Assembly (NCBI RefSeq): GCF_001936115.1
Contig: NZ_MPDM01000010.1
Location: forward strand, 1-60,667
Source of the DNA: Boudabousia marimammalium
GTDB taxonomy: Bacteria > Actinomycetota > Actinomycetes > Actinomycetales > Actinomycetaceae
Length of the DNA stretch: 60,667 nt
Direction: 5' to 3'
Made by a program: the position numbers and the translations under genes. Every line of letters begins with the position of its first letter. Position 1 is the first letter of the stretch. The notes under the pieces were generated by a model. The model had not been told where the DNA came from. It worked only from the letters and a program-made list of their open reading frames with translations, and ran no database searches. Below are positions 22,712 through 33,682 of this stretch, in pieces.

Positions 22712-23181
22712 TGCCTCGTAAAGGTCCCGCTCCTAAGCGTCCCCTAGTTGTCGACCCCGTTTACGGTTCACCTGTGGTCACCCAGTTGGTTAACCGCGTG
22801 TTGCTCGACGGCAAGAAGTCAATTGCTGAACGAATTGTTTACGGCGCCCTCGAGGGTGTTCGTGAGCGTACCGATCAGGATCCAGTCACTGTTCTGAAGC
22901 GCGCGTTGGATAACATCCGCCCCGCTTTGGAAGTCCGTTCTCGTCGCGTTGGCGGTGCCACCTACCAGGTGCCCGTTGAGGTGCGCGCTTCCCGCGCCAC
23001 CACTTTGGCGCTACGTTGGCTGGTCGACTACTCACGTCAGCGTCGCGAAAAGACGATGACTGAGCGTCTGATGAACGAAATTCTCGATGCCTCCAACGGC
23101 CTTGGTGCCGCTGTGAAGCGTCGTGAAGACATGCACAAGATGGCGGAGTCCAACAAGGCCTTCGCTCATTACCGCTGGTAA
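22711..23181 (+). CDS. rpsG: 30S ribosomal protein S7
   Basis: S7 starts assembly of the 30S head and lines the E site. 156 residues, normal length, with the family start [11 protein letters not shown], the core [12 protein letters not shown] and the C terminus NKAFAHYRW. It overlaps rpsL by one base. In E. coli S7 represses the str operon by binding between rpsL and rpsG; with no gap here, that mechanism is unlikely in the same form. Confidence 0.97.
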   Translation: MPRKGPAPKRPLVVDPVYGSPVVTQLVNRVLLDGKKSIAERIVYGALEGVRERTDQDPVTVLKRALDNIRPALEVRSRRVGGATYQVPVEVRASRATTLALRWLVDYSRQRREKTMTERLMNEILDASNGLGAAVKRREDMHKMAESNKAFAHYRW

Positions 23182-23205
23182 TCCAACTAACGAAGGGCGA
23201 TCCTC

Positions 23206-25323
23206 GTGGCACTTGAAGTGCTGACTGACCTACATAAGGTCCGCAATATTGGCATCATGGCTCACATTGATGCCGGCAAGACAACCGTAACCGAGCGCAT
23301 TCTGTTCTACACCGGTATTAACTACAAGATCGGTGAAACCCACGATGGTGCATCAACCACCGACTGGATGGAACAGGAAAAGGAGCGCGGCATCACGATT
23401 ACCTCGGCTGCCGTGACCTCCTTCTGGAAGGGCAACCAGGTCAACATCATTGACACCCCCGGCCACGTTGACTTCACTGTTGAGGTGGAGCGTTCGCTCC
23501 GCGTCCTTGATGGTGCTGTCGCAGTGTTCGACGGTAAGGAAGGCGTTGAACCGCAATCCGAAACCGTTTGGCGTCAGGCTGACAAGTACAATGTCCCCCG
23601 TATCTGCTTCATCAATAAGATGGACAAGCTGGGCGCTGACTTCTACTTCTCAGTACAGACCATCAAGGACCGTTTGGGTGCAAAGCCTGTCGTAATGGCC
23701 CTGCCGATTGGTGCTGAAAATGATTTCGCTGGCGTGATTGATCTGCGTCAGATGAAGGCCGTTCGCTTCCCCGAAAAGGACGCAAGCGGTAATGAAACTC
23801 GTGGCTCCGTCGTGGTTCTGGAAGACATTCCGGAAGACATGCTGGAAAAGGCACAGCAGTACCGTGAAGAAATGATTGAGGCAGCTGCTGAGGGTTCAGA
23901 AGAACTCATGGATAAGTACCTCGGTGGCGAAGAACTAACCGACGAAGAAATCGTTGCGGGTATTCGTACCCAGTGCATCGCCGGTGACATCTTCCCCGTT
24001 TACTGCGGCTCCGCTTTCAAGAACAAAGGCGTCCAGCCCGTACTTGATGGTGTCATCGACTTCCTGCCCTCACCGCTCGACATTCCCGCTGTGGAAGGTC
24101 ACGCTGTGGGTAACGAGGGCGAGGTCCTCAAGCGCGAAGCTAAAGAATCTGAGCCTTTCGCAGCTTTGGCATTCAAGATTGCTGCACACCCGTTCTACGG
24201 CAAGCTGACCTTCATCCGCGTTTACTCTGGCTCCATTGAAGCCGGCGCCCAGGTAGTTAACTCCACCAAGGGTAAGAAGGAGCGCATCGGTAAGATTTTC
24301 CAGATGCACTCCAACAAAGAAAATCCGGTTGAGCAGGCTCACGCCGGACACATTTACGCGGTTATTGGCCTGAAGGACACTACCACCGGTGACACCCTAG
24401 CCGCTACAGATCAGCCGATTATCTTGGAGTCGATGACCTTCCCGGAGCCCGTTATTCACGTGGCTATCGAGCCGAAGACCAAGTCTGACCAGGAAAAGCT
24501 TTCTGTTGCTATTCAGAAGCTGGCTGAAGAAGACCCGACCTTCACCGTCCGTCTGGACGAAGAGACCGGCCAGACCGTTATCGGCGGCATGGGCGAACTT
24601 CACCTAGACATCCTCGTCGACCGTATGCGTCGCGAGTTCAAAGTGGAGGCCAATGTTGGTAAGCCTCAGGTGGCCTACCGCGAAACCATTCGCAAGGCTG
24701 TTGAGAAGGTTGACTACACCCACAAGAAGCAGACTGGCGGTTCTGGCCAGTTCGCTAAGGTGCAGGTTTCTTTCGAGCCCCTTCCCATGGATGCCGAAGA
24801 GCTGTACGAGTTCGAGGACAAGGTCACTGGTGGCCGTATTCCTCGCGAGTACATCCCGTCGGTCGATGCTGGCATTCAGGACGCCATGCAAAATGGTGTG
24901 CTTGCCGGCTACCCGCTGGTTGGTATTAAGGCTATCTTGATTGATGGCGCATACCACGATGTTGACTCGTCAGAAATGGCGTTCAAGATTGCGGGTAACA
25001 TGGTACTGAAGGAAGGCGCCAAGCGCGCCAACCCGGTCCTCCTCGAGCCGATTATGGCCGTCGAGGTCCGTACTCCGGAAGAGTACATGGGTGACGTTAT
25101 TGGTGACTTGAACTCTCGCCGCGGCTCTATCTCTGCGATGGAAGACGTGTCGGGCGCCAAGGTCGTCAAGGCCCAGGTTCCGCTTTCGGAAATGTTCGGT
25201 TATGTCGGCGACTTGCGTTCCAAGACGCAGGGTCGCGCGATGTACACGATGCAGTTCGACAGCTACGACGAGGTTCCTCGCAACGTAGCTGAAGAGATCA
25301 TCGCAAAAAACCGGGGCGAGTGA
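23206..25323 (+). CDS. fusA: Elongation factor G
   Basis: Translocation GTPase of 705 residues. G motifs are visible: G1 AHIDAGKT (18-25), the switch I region [11 protein letters not shown]3 DTPGHVDFT and G4 NKMDKLG. Domains II-V follow, with [11 protein letters not shown] in domain III and [10 protein letters not shown] in domain V. GTG start at 23206 with GAAGGGCGA upstream, 24 bases after rpsG. Tuf follows after 142 bases, as in most str operons. Confidence 0.97.
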   Translation: MALEVLTDLHKVRNIGIMAHIDAGKTTVTERILFYTGINYKIGETHDGASTTDWMEQEKERGITITSAAVTSFWKGNQVNIIDTPGHVDFTVEVERSLRVLDGAVAVFDGKEGVEPQSETVWRQADKYNVPRICFINKMDKLGADFYFSVQTIKDRLGAKPVVMALPIGAENDFAGVIDLRQMKAVRFPEKDASGNETRGSVVVLEDIPEDMLEKAQQYREEMIEAAAEGSEELMDKYLGGEELTDEEIVAGIRTQCIAGDIFPVYCGSAFKNKGVQPVLDGVIDFLPSPLDIPAVEGHAVGNEGEVLKREAKESEPFAALAFKIAAHPFYGKLTFIRVYSGSIEAGAQVVNSTKGKKERIGKIFQMHSNKENPVEQAHAGHIYAVIGLKDTTTGDTLAATDQPIILESMTFPEPVIHVAIEPKTKSDQEKLSVAIQKLAEEDPTFTVRLDEETGQTVIGGMGELHLDILVDRMRREFKVEANVGKPQVAYRETIRKAVEKVDYTHKKQTGGSGQFAKVQVSFEPLPMDAEELYEFEDKVTGGRIPREYIPSVDAGIQDAMQNGVLAGYPLVGIKAILIDGAYHDVDSSEMAFKIAGNMVLKEGAKRANPVLLEPIMAVEVRTPEEYMGDVIGDLNSRRGSISAMEDVSGAKVVKAQVPLSEMFGYVGDLRSKTQGRAMYTMQFDSYDEVPRNVAEEIIAKNRGE

Positions 25324-25465
25324 GTCCCATTGAGTTCCAGCTTTTAACAGGGCTGGTGCTCTAACCCACAAGAAAAACAATCTAGTAGGCACTCACCGCC
25401 CGCAGGTGTTAAGCTAATATCTGCCGAAGGCTGAGGAAAATCTACCCGAGTCCAGGAGGACACAA

Positions 25466-26656
25466 GTGGCAAAGGCCAAGTTTGAACGCACTAAGCCGCA
25501 CGTTAACATCGGTACCATTGGTCACGTTGACCATGGTAAGACCACGTTGACCGCTGCGATTACCAAAGTACTGCACGACAAGTACCCGGATTTGAACGAG
25601 TTCACCCCGTTCGACCAGGTTGACAACGCTCCTGAAGAGCGCGACCGCGGTATTACCATTAACGTTTCTCACGTTGAATACCAGACCGAAAAGCGTCACT
25701 ACGCACACGTCGACGCCCCCGGTCACGCCGACTACATCAAGAACATGATCACCGGTGCTGCTCAGATGGACGGCGCAATCCTCGTGGTTGCCGCTACTGA
25801 CGGCCCGATGGCTCAGACCCGTGAGCACGTTCTGCTGGCCAAGCAGGTTGGCGTTCCCTACCTGTTGGTCGCTCTGAACAAGGCTGACATGGTTGATGAC
25901 CCCGACATGCTGGAACTGGTTGAAGAAGAAGTTCGTGACCTGCTGAGCTCTCAGGGCTTCGACGGTGACAATGCTCCTGTCGTCCAGGTTTCCGCTCTGA
26001 AGGCGCTGGAAGGCGACCCGGAGTGGGTTGGCAAGGTTGCAGAGCTCATGGACGCCGTGGACGAGAACGTCCCGGAGCCCGTTCGTGACATGGACAAGCC
26101 CTTCTTGATGCCGATCGAAGACGTCTTCACCATTACCGGCCGCGGCACCGTGGTTACCGGTCGTGTTGAGCGTGGCAAGCTGCCCATCAACTCTGAAGTT
26201 GAGATCTTGGGTATCCGCGAAGCTCAGAAGACCACCGTTACCGGTATCGAAATGTTCCACAAGCAGATGGACGAAGCATGGGCCGGCGAAAACTGTGGTC
26301 TGTTGTTGCGTGGCACCAAGCGTGATGACGTCGAGCGTGGCCAGGTTGTGGCTAAGCCCGGTTCCATTACCCCGCACACTCACTTCGAGGGTCAGGTCTA
26401 CATCCTGAAGAAGGAAGAAGGCGGACGTCACAAGAGCTTCTACTCTAACTACCGTCCTCAGTTCTACTTCCGTACCACTGACGTGACCGGTGTTATCACC
26501 CTGCCTGAAGGCAAGGAAATGGTTATGCCTGGCGACACCACCGAAATCTCGGTTGAGCTGATTCAGCCCATCGCCATGGAAGAGGGCCTCGGCTTCGCTA
26601 TCCGTGAGGGTGGCCGTACCGTTGGTTCCGGTCGTGTAACCAAGGTCGTCAAGTGA
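25466..26656 (+). CDS. tuf: Elongation factor Tu
   Basis: Carries aminoacyl-tRNA to the ribosome. 396 residues with G1 GHVDHGKT (19-26), switch [11 protein letters not shown]3 DAPGHADY and G4 NKADM. Domain II and domain III end in the usual [17 protein letters not shown] start at 25466 with AGGAGGAC upstream. The 142-base gap after fusA may hold a separate promoter for high expression; I found no clear one. The strong hairpin 26689-26722 ends the operon. Confidence 0.97.
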   Translation: MAKAKFERTKPHVNIGTIGHVDHGKTTLTAAITKVLHDKYPDLNEFTPFDQVDNAPEERDRGITINVSHVEYQTEKRHYAHVDAPGHADYIKNMITGAAQMDGAILVVAATDGPMAQTREHVLLAKQVGVPYLLVALNKADMVDDPDMLELVEEEVRDLLSSQGFDGDNAPVVQVSALKALEGDPEWVGKVAELMDAVDENVPEPVRDMDKPFLMPIEDVFTITGRGTVVTGRVERGKLPINSEVEILGIREAQKTTVTGIEMFHKQMDEAWAGENCGLLLRGTKRDDVERGQVVAKPGSITPHTHFEGQVYILKKEEGGRHKSFYSNYRPQFYFRTTDVTGVITLPEGKEMVMPGDTTEISVELIQPIAMEEGLGFAIREGGRTVGSGRVTKVVK

Positions 26657-26688
26657 TTTTGTTTCACTGATTAGAGTTTAGACTCGCG

Positions 26689-26728
26689 TGTAGCGGCCCA
26701 ATCGTCGGATTGGGCCGCTACATTTTTG
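26689..26728 (+). terminator. Terminator of the str operon
   Basis: Arms 26689-26703 and 26708-26722 pair over 15 bases around GTCG and are followed directly by TTTTT. Confidence 0.93.
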
Positions 26729-26743
26729 CCCAAGGGTGGTGAG

Positions 26744-26979
26744 GCGACACGCGCGGCCGCGGGGGTACCGGACGTCACACAGAATCGGGTTGCGTATTCG
26801 GGCTGAACCTGCGAAACTAGATAAGTTGCTCATGAGAGATCATGAGTCCATCGAACTTCGTTCGAGGTGGCAGAAATGTCGCACAAACGGGCGTAATGCC
26901 CCAGGTTGTTTTGACGAAGTAGATAGCGAAACCACTCTCAGTGTTGGAATCTTGCGAAAAAGGCATGCGACACGCGCGG
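26744..26979 (+). repeat. Direct repeat and hairpins in the S10-operon leader
   Basis: The 13-base word GCGACACGCGCGG occurs at 26744-26756 and again at 26967-26979, with a similar G-rich run and ACGT after each copy. Between them lie three perfect hairpins: CTCATGA/TCATGAG with a GAGA loop (26829-26846), TCGAAC/GTTCGA (26851-26865) and GGGC/GCCC (26889-26901). The 26657-27021 gap holds no gene, so it is the terminator of tuf plus the leader of rpsJ. No clear promoter was found. Confidence 0.5.
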
Positions 26980-27021
26980 GTGCGGGGACGTTGTCTCAAA
27001 GTAAGGAAGAGGTAAGACCGC

Positions 27022-27330
27022 ATGGCGGGACAGAAAATCCGCATTCGGCTGAAGTCGTATGACCATGAGGTTATCGACAGCTCGGCGCGTAAGATCGTCG
27101 AGACAGTCCAGCGCGCGGGTGCCACAGTAGTTGGCCCGGTGCCGTTGCCGACGGAGAAGAACGTATTTGTTGTCGTTCGTTCTCCCCACAAATATAAGGA
27201 CAGCCGTGAGCATTTCGAAATGCGCACGCATAAGCGCCTGATTGACATTATTGACCCCACGCCCAAGGCAGTTGACTCGTTGATGCGACTGGACCTGCCC
27301 GCCGACGTGAACATCGAAATTAAGCTCTGA
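27022..27330 (+). CDS. rpsJ: 30S ribosomal protein S10
   Basis: S10 is part of the 30S head and also the NusE transcription factor. 102 residues, full length, start [19 protein letters not shown] and the segment [23 protein letters not shown] at 27022 with GGAAGAGG upstream. It opens the S10 operon; rplC follows after 10 bases. Confidence 0.97.
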   Translation: MAGQKIRIRLKSYDHEVIDSSARKIVETVQRAGATVVGPVPLPTEKNVFVVVRSPHKYKDSREHFEMRTHKRLIDIIDPTPKAVDSLMRLDLPADVNIEIKL

Positions 27331-27340
27331 GGAACCTGTA

Positions 27341-28006
27341 ATGACTACGAACTCCAAGCAAGCGACTGCGCCCGTGAAGGCGCTGATTGGTCGCAAGCTC
27401 GGCATGACCCAGGTGTGGAACGAAGACGGTCGTCTTATCCCCATTACGGTTGTGCAGGTGGACACCAACGTCGTGACGCAGGTGCGCACCCTGGACACCG
27501 ATGGCTACACCGCCGTCCAGCTGGGCTTTGGCGAGATTGACTCCCGCAAGATTACTAAACCTTTGGCAGGCCACTTCGAGAAGGCCGGCGTTGCGCCGCG
27601 TCGTCATCTGGCTGAGATCCGCACCCCGGATGCCGAAGAATACACTATCGGTCAGGAACTGACTGCAGACCTGTTCGAAGCTGGCGCTACCGTCGATGTT
27701 TCGGGCACCACCAAGGGTAAAGGTTTCGCTGGCGTTATGAAGCGTCACGGCTTTGCCGGTGTCTCTGCTTCCCACGGTTCTCACCGTAACCATCGCAAGC
27801 CCGGCTCAATCGGTGCTGCTGCGACACCGGGCCGCGTCTTCAAGGGTCTGCGTATGGCAGGCCGTATGGGTGGCGTTCGCCGTACTATCCAGAATCTGAC
27901 GGTCCACTCCGTCGACACCGAAAAGGGCCTTTTGTTGCTCACCGGCGCCATTCCCGGCCCGAAGAACGGTGTGGTCGTGGTCCGCTCCGCTGTAAAGGGT
28001 GAGTGA
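27341..28006 (+). CDS. rplC: 50S ribosomal protein L3
   Basis: Early-assembly 50S protein reaching the peptidyl transferase centre. 221 residues with [16 protein letters not shown] near residue 15 and the extended loop [28 protein letters not shown] near 128-155. ATG at 27341 with GAGGAACC upstream. It ends in GAGTGA, closely joined to rplD. Confidence 0.96.
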   Translation: MTTNSKQATAPVKALIGRKLGMTQVWNEDGRLIPITVVQVDTNVVTQVRTLDTDGYTAVQLGFGEIDSRKITKPLAGHFEKAGVAPRRHLAEIRTPDAEEYTIGQELTADLFEAGATVDVSGTTKGKGFAGVMKRHGFAGVSASHGSHRNHRKPGSIGAAATPGRVFKGLRMAGRMGGVRRTIQNLTVHSVDTEKGLLLLTGAIPGPKNGVVVVRSAVKGE

Positions 28007-28008
28007 AT

Positions 28009-28653
28009 ATGGCTAGCCAGACTGTAGATATCCTAGACGTTTCCGGCAAGAAGGCCGGCACTGTCGAACTTCCCGCTGAAATCTTCGATGTTCCCACGAA
28101 CATTCCGTTGATTCACCAGGTTGTCGTTGCCCAGTTGGCAGCTGCCCGTCAGGGCACCCACAAGGCCAAGACCCGCGGAGAAGTTCGCGGTGGTGGACGT
28201 AAGCCCTACCGCCAGAAGGGTACCGGTAACGCCCGTCAGGGTTCAATCCGTGCACCTCACTACACCGGTGGTGGCATTGTTCATGGTCCGACCCCGCGTT
28301 CCTACGCGCAGCGGACCCCTAAGAAGATGAAGGCTGCTGCTCTTCGTGGCGCTCTTTCCGATCGTGCACGCGCCGGCCGCGTTCATGTCGTGACTGGTTT
28401 CCTAGATGCAGAGAAGCCTTCAACCAAGGCTGCTCTCTCCGCGTTGCACAACGTGGTAGGCGACCGTACCGCCCTCGTGGTATGCGAGCGTGAAGACCAG
28501 ATGACTCAGCTCTCCCTGCGTAACCTTCCTGAGGTTGCACTGTTGTGGGCCGATCAGCTGAACACCTACGACGTCCTGGTCCAGGATGACGTAGTCTTCA
28601 CCTCTGGTGCTTTCGAAGCCTTCGTTGGTAACCACAAGGAGGAAAAGAAGTGA
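28009..28653 (+). CDS. rplD: 50S ribosomal protein L4
   Basis: L4 lines the exit tunnel and in E. coli represses its own S10 operon. 214 residues from the ATG at 28009, reading [14 protein letters not shown], the common family start. A GTG at 28003 overlapping the rplC stop is the alternative (two residues longer). The tunnel loop [20 protein letters not shown] near residues 45-64 is intact. It ends 4 bases into rplW. Confidence 0.95.
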   Translation: MASQTVDILDVSGKKAGTVELPAEIFDVPTNIPLIHQVVVAQLAAARQGTHKAKTRGEVRGGGRKPYRQKGTGNARQGSIRAPHYTGGGIVHGPTPRSYAQRTPKKMKAAALRGALSDRARAGRVHVVTGFLDAEKPSTKAALSALHNVVGDRTALVVCEREDQMTQLSLRNLPEVALLWADQLNTYDVLVQDDVVFTSGAFEAFVGNHKEEKK

Positions 28654-28952
28654 GCCTCACCCCAGCACGCAACCCGCGTGACATTATCATCAAGCCGGTA
28701 ATCACCGAAAAGTCTGCTCCGATGGAAGACCTCGGCAAGTACACTTTCGTGGTTGCTCCTTCGGCTAACAAGACTGAGATCAAGATTGCTATCGAGGCCA
28801 TCTTCGACGTGAAGGTTGAATCGGTTAACACCATGAACCGTCCCGGGAAGGTTGTCCGTACTCGCACTGGTCTTGGTAAGCGTAAGGACACCAAGCGCGC
28901 GATTGTTACGCTGCGCGAAGGCACCATCGATTTCGGCGAGCTGATCGGCTGA
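28650..28952 (+). CDS. rplW: 50S ribosomal protein L23
   Basis: L23 sits at the tunnel exit and docks trigger factor and SRP. 100 residues, with [20 protein letters not shown] near the start and the [17 protein letters not shown] loop. GTG at 28650 overlaps the rplD stop by 4 bases and has AAGGAGGAAAAG upstream. Confidence 0.95.
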   Translation: MSLTPARNPRDIIIKPVITEKSAPMEDLGKYTFVVAPSANKTEIKIAIEAIFDVKVESVNTMNRPGKVVRTRTGLGKRKDTKRAIVTLREGTIDFGELIG

Positions 28953-28979
28953 GAAGCCGTCGAAAGATAGAGGAAGATT

Positions 28980-29816
28980 ATGGGAATTCGTAAATATAAG
29001 CCGACAACGCCGGGCCGCCGTGGCTCCTCCGTTGCGGACTTCGTGGAGATTACTCGCTCCACCCCCGAAAAGTCCTTGGTGCGTCCGTTGTCCAAGACCG
29101 GTGGTCGTAACAACGCAGGTCGCGTCACGTCTCGTCACCGCGGTGGCGGTCACAAGCGCGCCTACCGTGTGATTGACTTCCGTCGCCACGACAAGGATGG
29201 CATCCCCGCACGGGTCGCTCACATTGAGTATGACCCCAACCGGACCGCACGTATTGCCTTGCTGCACTATGCAGATGGTGCTAAGCGTTACATCTTGGCT
29301 CCGGCCAAGCTGGCCCAGGGTGACCTCATTGAGCAGGGGCCCGGTGCTGATATCAAGCCCGGTAACAACCTGCCTTTGCGTAACATCCCTTTGGGTACCG
29401 TGATTCACGCTGTCGAACTGCGTCCCGGTGGCGGTGCAAAGATCGCTCGCTCCGCTGGTGCTTCGGTCCAGCTGGTTGCTAAGGAAGGCCGTTACGCCCA
29501 GCTGCGTATGCCCTCCGGCGAAATCCGCAACGTGGACGCTCGCTGCCGCGCCACCATCGGTGAAGTTGGCAATGCTGAGCAGTCCAACATCAACTGGGGT
29601 AAGGCCGGCCGTATGCGTTGGAAGGGCAAGCGCCCCCACGTACGTGGTGTGGTTATGAACCCGATTGATCACCCGCATGGTGGTGGCGAAGGCCGCACCT
29701 CCGGTGGTCGTCACCCGGTTAGCCCCTGGGGCAAGCCTGAGGGTCGTACTCGCCGTAAGAACAAGGCCAGCGACAAGATGATTGTGCGTCGTCGTCGTAC
29801 CGGCAAGAAGCGCTGA
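28980..29816 (+). CDS. rplB: 50S ribosomal protein L2
   Basis: L2 supports subunit joining and peptidyl transferase structure. 278 residues with [15 protein letters not shown] at the start, [12 protein letters not shown], and the functional C-terminal block [14 protein letters not shown] with its key His. ATG at 28980 with GAGGAAG upstream, 27 bases after rplW. Confidence 0.97.
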   Translation: MGIRKYKPTTPGRRGSSVADFVEITRSTPEKSLVRPLSKTGGRNNAGRVTSRHRGGGHKRAYRVIDFRRHDKDGIPARVAHIEYDPNRTARIALLHYADGAKRYILAPAKLAQGDLIEQGPGADIKPGNNLPLRNIPLGTVIHAVELRPGGGAKIARSAGASVQLVAKEGRYAQLRMPSGEIRNVDARCRATIGEVGNAEQSNINWGKAGRMRWKGKRPHVRGVVMNPIDHPHGGGEGRTSGGRHPVSPWGKPEGRTRRKNKASDKMIVRRRRTGKKR

Positions 29817-29827
29817 TAGGGGATACC

Positions 29828-30109
29828 ATGGCACGTAGTTTAAAGAAAGGCCCCTTCGTAGACGAGCACCTTTACAAAAAGGTTGACGCTCAAAACGAAG
29901 CTGGCACTAAGAATGTAATCAAAACCTGGTCGCGTCGGTCCGTTATTACGCCGGACTTCCTTGGACACACTTTCGCCGTTCATGACGGTCGTAAGCACGT
30001 CCCGGTGTTCGTCACCGAATCGATGGTTGGTCACAAGCTGGGCGAATTTGCTCCGACTCGGACCTTCCGTTCGCACGACAAGGATGACCGTAAGGGCCGC
30101 CGCCGCTGA
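29828..30109 (+). CDS. rpsS: 30S ribosomal protein S19
   Basis: 30S head protein. 93 residues, start [15 protein letters not shown] and the signature [23 protein letters not shown] at 29828, 11 bases after rplB with AGGGGAT upstream. The Lys/Arg-rich C terminus is normal. Confidence 0.96.
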   Translation: MARSLKKGPFVDEHLYKKVDAQNEAGTKNVIKTWSRRSVITPDFLGHTFAVHDGRKHVPVFVTESMVGHKLGEFAPTRTFRSHDKDDRKGRRR

Positions 30110-30141
30110 GGCGCGTCTTAACAGGAAGAAAGAGGCAAAAT

Positions 30142-30513
30142 ATGGAAGCCAAGGCGAAGGTGCGCTACCTGCGCGTCACGCCCATGAAGGCGCGCCGAGT
30201 TGTCGATGTCGTCCGCGGTAAGCGCGTTATCGACGCCCTCGACATTTTGAGGTTCGCGCCTCAGGCTGTAGCAACTGATGTTCGCAAACTGGTGGAATCC
30301 GCCAAGCATAATGCAAAGTTTGCAGCCGAGGAAGCACAAGAACAATTCAACGAGGCTGATCTAGTCATCAAGGAAGCTTATGTAGATGAGGGTCCGACGA
30401 TGAAGCGATTCCGTCCTCGTGCACAGGGTCGCGCTGGTCGTATCAACAAGCGCACCTGCCACATCACCGTTGTCGTCGGTACCGTCGACACACCACAGGA
30501 GGGAACCAAGTAA
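30142..30513 (+). CDS. rplV: 50S ribosomal protein L22
   Basis: L22 lines the exit tunnel and is one site of macrolide resistance. 123 residues with [20 protein letters not shown] and the tunnel hairpin [19 protein letters not shown] near residues 88-106, which is intact. ATG at 30142 with GGAAGAAAGAGG upstream. It overlaps rpsC by one base. Confidence 0.96.
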   Translation: MEAKAKVRYLRVTPMKARRVVDVVRGKRVIDALDILRFAPQAVATDVRKLVESAKHNAKFAAEEAQEQFNEADLVIKEAYVDEGPTMKRFRPRAQGRAGRINKRTCHITVVVGTVDTPQEGTK

Positions 30514-31304
30514 TGGGACAAAAAGTTAACCCCACTGGGTTCCGTCTCGGCATCACCACCGATCACCGGTCGCACTGGTTTTCGGATTCGACGCAGAAGG
30601 GCCAGACCTACGCAGACTACGTAGCTGAGGATGTTGCGATTCGCCGCATGCTTGACGAAACTCTGCAGCGTTCCGGTATCTCTCGTGTCGACATCGAGCG
30701 TACTCGTGACCGTGTCCGCGTTGACCTTCACACTGCCCGCCCGGGTATCGTGATTGGCCGTCGCGGAGCTGAAGCAGATCGCTTGCGTGGTCAGCTGGAG
30801 AAGATGACCGGTAAGCAGGTTCAGTTGAACATCCTCGAGGTCAAGAACCCCGAGATTGATGCTCAGCTGGTTGCGCAGGGAGTCGCAGAACAGCTCGCAG
30901 CTCGCGTGTCGTTCCGGCGTGCCATGCGTAAGGCCATGCAGTCCGCCATGGGCGCGGGCGCCAAGGGTATTCGTATCCAGTGCGCCGGCCGTCTCGGCGG
31001 CGCGGAGATGTCGCGTTCGGAATTCTACCGCGAAGGTCGGGTGCCCTTGCACACCCTGCGCGCGAATATCGATTACGGCTTCTTCGAGGCCCATACCACC
31101 TTTGGTCGTATCGGCGTCAAGGTGTGGATCTACAAGGGCGATGTCACCGAAAAGGAATTCGCGCGTCAGCAGGCCGAGGCCGCTCCGCGTGGACGTCGCA
31201 ATGACCGTCGCGGGGGACGCCGTAACCAGCGTCCAGGCAACAAGGCTCAGCAGCAGCAGAGCGAGTCGCCGGCACCCGCCAAAGAGAAGGCATCGGAGGC
31301 CTGA
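30513..31304 (+). CDS. rpsC: 30S ribosomal protein S3
   Basis: S3 forms the mRNA entry channel. 263 residues with [14 protein letters not shown], the KH domain around [20 protein letters not shown] and the C-terminal [11 protein letters not shown]. Beyond residue about 212 comes a low-complexity Arg/Gln/Ala-rich tail typical of actinobacteria. ATG in TAATG overlaps rplV by one base. Confidence 0.96.
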   Translation: MGQKVNPTGFRLGITTDHRSHWFSDSTQKGQTYADYVAEDVAIRRMLDETLQRSGISRVDIERTRDRVRVDLHTARPGIVIGRRGAEADRLRGQLEKMTGKQVQLNILEVKNPEIDAQLVAQGVAEQLAARVSFRRAMRKAMQSAMGAGAKGIRIQCAGRLGGAEMSRSEFYREGRVPLHTLRANIDYGFFEAHTTFGRIGVKVWIYKGDVTEKEFARQQAEAAPRGRRNDRRGGRRNQRPGNKAQQQQSESPAPAKEKASEA

Positions 31305-31307
31305 GCC

Positions 31308-31727
31308 GTGCTTATTCCTCGTAGAACAAAGTTCCGTAAGCAGCACCGCCCCACCCGTAAGGGAATGGCTAAGGGCGGCACCGAGATTGCATTCGGCGAT
31401 TTCGGAATCCAAGCGCTCGAGCCGGCTTATGTCACCAACCGACAGATTGAAGCTGCTCGTATCGCAATGACTCGTCACATTAAGCGTGGCGGTAAGGTGT
31501 GGATTAACATCTTCCCCGACCGTCCGCTGACCAAGAAGCCTGCCGAAACCCGTATGGGTAAAGGTAAAGGCTCCGTGGAATGGTGGGTTGCCAATGTTAA
31601 GCCGGGCCGAATCCTGTTCGAGCTCGGAGGTGTCCCGGAGTCGCTGGCACGTGAGGCTATGTCACGCGCCATGCACAAGCTCCCGATGAAGACCCGTTTC
31701 GTGGTCCGTGAAGGTGGTGAAGCCTGA
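31308..31727 (+). CDS. rplP: 50S ribosomal protein L16
   Basis: L16 stabilises A-site tRNA. 139 residues, start [15 protein letters not shown], with [22 protein letters not shown] split around residues 84-105. GTG at 31308, three bases after rpsC; no strong binding site of its own, so it is probably coupled. Overlaps rpmC by one base. Confidence 0.96.
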   Translation: MLIPRRTKFRKQHRPTRKGMAKGGTEIAFGDFGIQALEPAYVTNRQIEAARIAMTRHIKRGGKVWINIFPDRPLTKKPAETRMGKGKGSVEWWVANVKPGRILFELGGVPESLAREAMSRAMHKLPMKTRFVVREGGEA

Positions 31728-31963
31728 TGGCTAACTCTTCTGATCTGACAGCCGCTGAGCTGGATAAGATGGATGACGACCGTCTGCGCGAGGAGCTGGA
31801 CAAGGCTAAGACTGAATTGTTTAACCTCCGCTTCGCGCAGGCAGCTGGCGCAACCGAAAATGTCGGTCGCATCCGCACCGTCCGTCGTGACATTGCTCGC
31901 ATTTACACGATTGCTCGTGAACGTGAGCTAAACATCCGTACTGCCCCTACGACAAGTAAGTGA
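31727..31963 (+). CDS. rpmC: 50S ribosomal protein L29
   Basis: Small tunnel-exit protein. 78 residues with [20 protein letters not shown] and the [16 protein letters not shown] helix. ATG in TGATGG overlaps rplP by one base. Confidence 0.94.
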   Translation: MANSSDLTAAELDKMDDDRLREELDKAKTELFNLRFAQAAGATENVGRIRTVRRDIARIYTIARERELNIRTAPTTSK

Positions 31964-31971
31964 GCGAGAAA

Positions 31972-32244
31972 ATGAGCGAAAATTCCGCCTCTGTGCGCAA
32001 TGAACGCAAGGTCCGCCGCGGCTATGTCGTGAGCGATAAGATGGACAAAACCATTGTGGTTGAGTTCGTTGACCGCGTGAAGCACCCTTTATACGGTAAA
32101 GTTGTGCGTCGAACCGCAAAACTCAAGGCACACGACGAGGGCAATATTGCTCGCGTAGGTGACCTTGTCCGCATCATGGAAACTCGGCCGCTCTCCGCTA
32201 CCAAGCGGTGGCGTTTGGTCGAGATCCTTGAGAAGGCTAAGTAA
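31972..32244 (+). CDS. rpsQ: 30S ribosomal protein S17
   Basis: Primary 16S rRNA binder. From the ATG at 31972 it has 90 residues reading [20 protein letters not shown], the common actinobacterial start. A GTG at 31960 overlapping the rpmC stop would add four residues and is the alternative. The C terminus [21 protein letters not shown] is canonical apart from length. An 80-base gap follows before rplN. Confidence 0.94.
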   Translation: MSENSASVRNERKVRRGYVVSDKMDKTIVVEFVDRVKHPLYGKVVRRTAKLKAHDEGNIARVGDLVRIMETRPLSATKRWRLVEILEKAK

Positions 32245-32280
32245 ATCTTAGTTTTCTATTTGAAATAATCCGTTCGGCTA

Positions 32281-32300
32281 GGCTCGGGAGACCGAGAACC
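32281..32300 (+). promoter_or_regulatory. Kinked hairpin in the rplN leader
   Basis: GG-CTCGG (32281-32287) pairs with CCGAG-AA-CC (32292-32300) around a GAGA loop, with a two-base bulge. It sits in the 80-base gap between rpsQ and rplN, the boundary of the S10 and spc gene groups. Function is inferred only from position. Confidence 0.35.
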
Positions 32301-32324
32301 GGCACGACGACAGGAGTCATAAGA

Positions 32325-32693
32325 ATGATCCAACAAGAGTCGCGACTAAAGGTCGCCGATAACACCGGTGCGAAGGAAATCCTTTGCATCCGCGTTCTCG
32401 GAGGCTCGGGTCGGCGTTACGCTGGCATTGGTGACACTATTGTTGCCACTGTTAAAGACGCTATCCCCGGCGGCAATGTCAAAAAGGGAGACGTCGTAAA
32501 GGCGGTTATTGTGCGCACCCGCAAGGAGCGCCGCCGCAAAGACGGTTCCTACATCCGATTTGATGAGAATGCAGCTGTCATCTTGAAAAACGAAGGTGAG
32601 CCCCGCGGTACGCGTATTTTCGGCCCAGTGGGTCGAGAGCTCCGTGATAAGAAGTTCATGCGTATCGTCTCGCTAGCACCGGAGGTGTTGTGA
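32325..32693 (+). CDS. rplN: 50S ribosomal protein L14
   Basis: 50S interface protein. 122 residues, start [20 protein letters not shown] and the segment [20 protein letters not shown] at 32325 with CAGGAG upstream. First gene of the spc group. Its end holds the GGAGG binding site of rplX, which it overlaps by one base. Confidence 0.97.
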   Translation: MIQQESRLKVADNTGAKEILCIRVLGGSGRRYAGIGDTIVATVKDAIPGGNVKKGDVVKAVIVRTRKERRRKDGSYIRFDENAAVILKNEGEPRGTRIFGPVGRELRDKKFMRIVSLAPEVL

Positions 32694-33121
32694 TGGGAGC
32701 GAAGATTAAGAAGGGTGACCTCGTTGAGGTCATGACTGGTCGTACTTCCGACCAGAAGAAAATCGACGCGCGTAACAAGGTTCGGGAAGAAAAGGGCAAG
32801 GCTCCTTTGCTTCCTGGAGATAAAGGTAAGCAGGGCGTTGTCATCGAGGTTTTGCGCGATACTAACCGTGTGATCGTAGAAGGCGTGAATGTGCGTACGC
32901 ACCACGTCCGCCAGGGGCAGTCAGCTCAGGGCCAGGTCACCGGCGGCATCGAGCACCGTGAAGCCCCGATTGACATCTCCAATGTTGCCTTGGTTGATCC
33001 TGACACCAAGAAGCCCGTTCGCGTCGGCTTCAAAGAGGTCGAGGTCGAGCGTGAAGGCCGCGTGCGTGTCAAGCGCGTGCGAGTGATCCGCACTGGCGAG
33101 AACGCAGGTAAGGAGATCTGA
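32693..33121 (+). CDS. rplX: 50S ribosomal protein L24 with an internal insertion
   Basis: Assembly-initiating 50S protein. ATG at 32693 (TGATG overlap with rplN, GGAGG seven bases upstream) gives 142 residues, about 30 more than is usual. The KOW motif is split: [16 protein letters not shown] is followed by a basic insert of about 26 residues (about 17-42) before [13 protein letters not shown]. The normal [12 protein letters not shown] and [13 protein letters not shown] blocks follow. The insert is in frame and charged, so it is probably a lineage feature, not an error. Confidence 0.95.
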   Translation: MGAKIKKGDLVEVMTGRTSDQKKIDARNKVREEKGKAPLLPGDKGKQGVVIEVLRDTNRVIVEGVNVRTHHVRQGQSAQGQVTGGIEHREAPIDISNVALVDPDTKKPVRVGFKEVEVEREGRVRVKRVRVIRTGENAGKEI

Positions 33122-33123
33122 GC

Positions 33124-33678
33124 ATGACTGATAACACACCCCGCCTGAAGGCAAAGTACAAGGACGAAATCGTCGCGAAGCTTCGCGAAGAGTTCCAGCA
33201 CCCCAACGCCATGGAGGTCGCCGGTCTGACCAAGATCGTCGTCAACATGGGTGTCGGTGACGCTGCCCGTGACTCCAAGGTTATGGATGGGGCCGTTCGC
33301 GACCTCACCCTGATCACCGGTCAGAAGCCGGTAGTCACAAAGGCACGCAAATCCATCGCGCAGTTCAAACTGCGTGAAGGCCAGCCGATTGGTGCTCACG
33401 TAACTCTACGTGGCGCACGAATGTGGGAGTTTCTAGACCGTTTGCTTTCGACTGCGCTTCCGCGTATTCGTGACTTCCGTGGTCTGAACCCCAACCAGTT
33501 CGACGGTAACGGAAACTACACCTTCGGTCTGACCGAACAGGTGATGTTCCACGAAATCGATCCCGACACGATTGACCGTGTCCGCGGTATGGATATCACG
33601 CTGGTTACGTCCGCCAAGACCAACGAGGAAGGCCTAGCTCTGCTACGTCACCTCGGATTCCCGTTCAAGGAGAACTGA
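33124..33678 (+). CDS. rplE: 50S ribosomal protein L5
   Basis: 5S rRNA-binding protein of the central protuberance. 184 residues with [34 protein letters not shown] and the C-terminal [23 protein letters not shown] at 33124, three bases after rplX, with AAGGAGATC upstream. Confidence 0.96.
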   Translation: MTDNTPRLKAKYKDEIVAKLREEFQHPNAMEVAGLTKIVVNMGVGDAARDSKVMDGAVRDLTLITGQKPVVTKARKSIAQFKLREGQPIGAHVTLRGARMWEFLDRLLSTALPRIRDFRGLNPNQFDGNGNYTFGLTEQVMFHEIDPDTIDRVRGMDITLVTSAKTNEEGLALLRHLGFPFKEN

Positions 33679-33682
33679 GTTA

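Noticed and set aside
25442-26431. 329-codon minus-strand frame opposite tuf
   Set aside because: Shadow of the biased codon use of tuf; no independent signal.
26736-27062. 108-codon frame before rpsJ
   Set aside because: No family match, Arg-rich, runs into rpsJ in another frame; the region is better explained as a structured leader.
28566-29834. 422-codon minus-strand frame opposite rplB and rplW
   Set aside because: It lies wholly over conserved ribosomal genes, is Thr/Val-rich as codon-shadow frames are, and has no binding site.
30378-31478. 366-codon minus-strand frame opposite rpsC and neighbours
   Set aside because: Shadow of rplV, rpsC and rplP, which are all intact on the plus strand.
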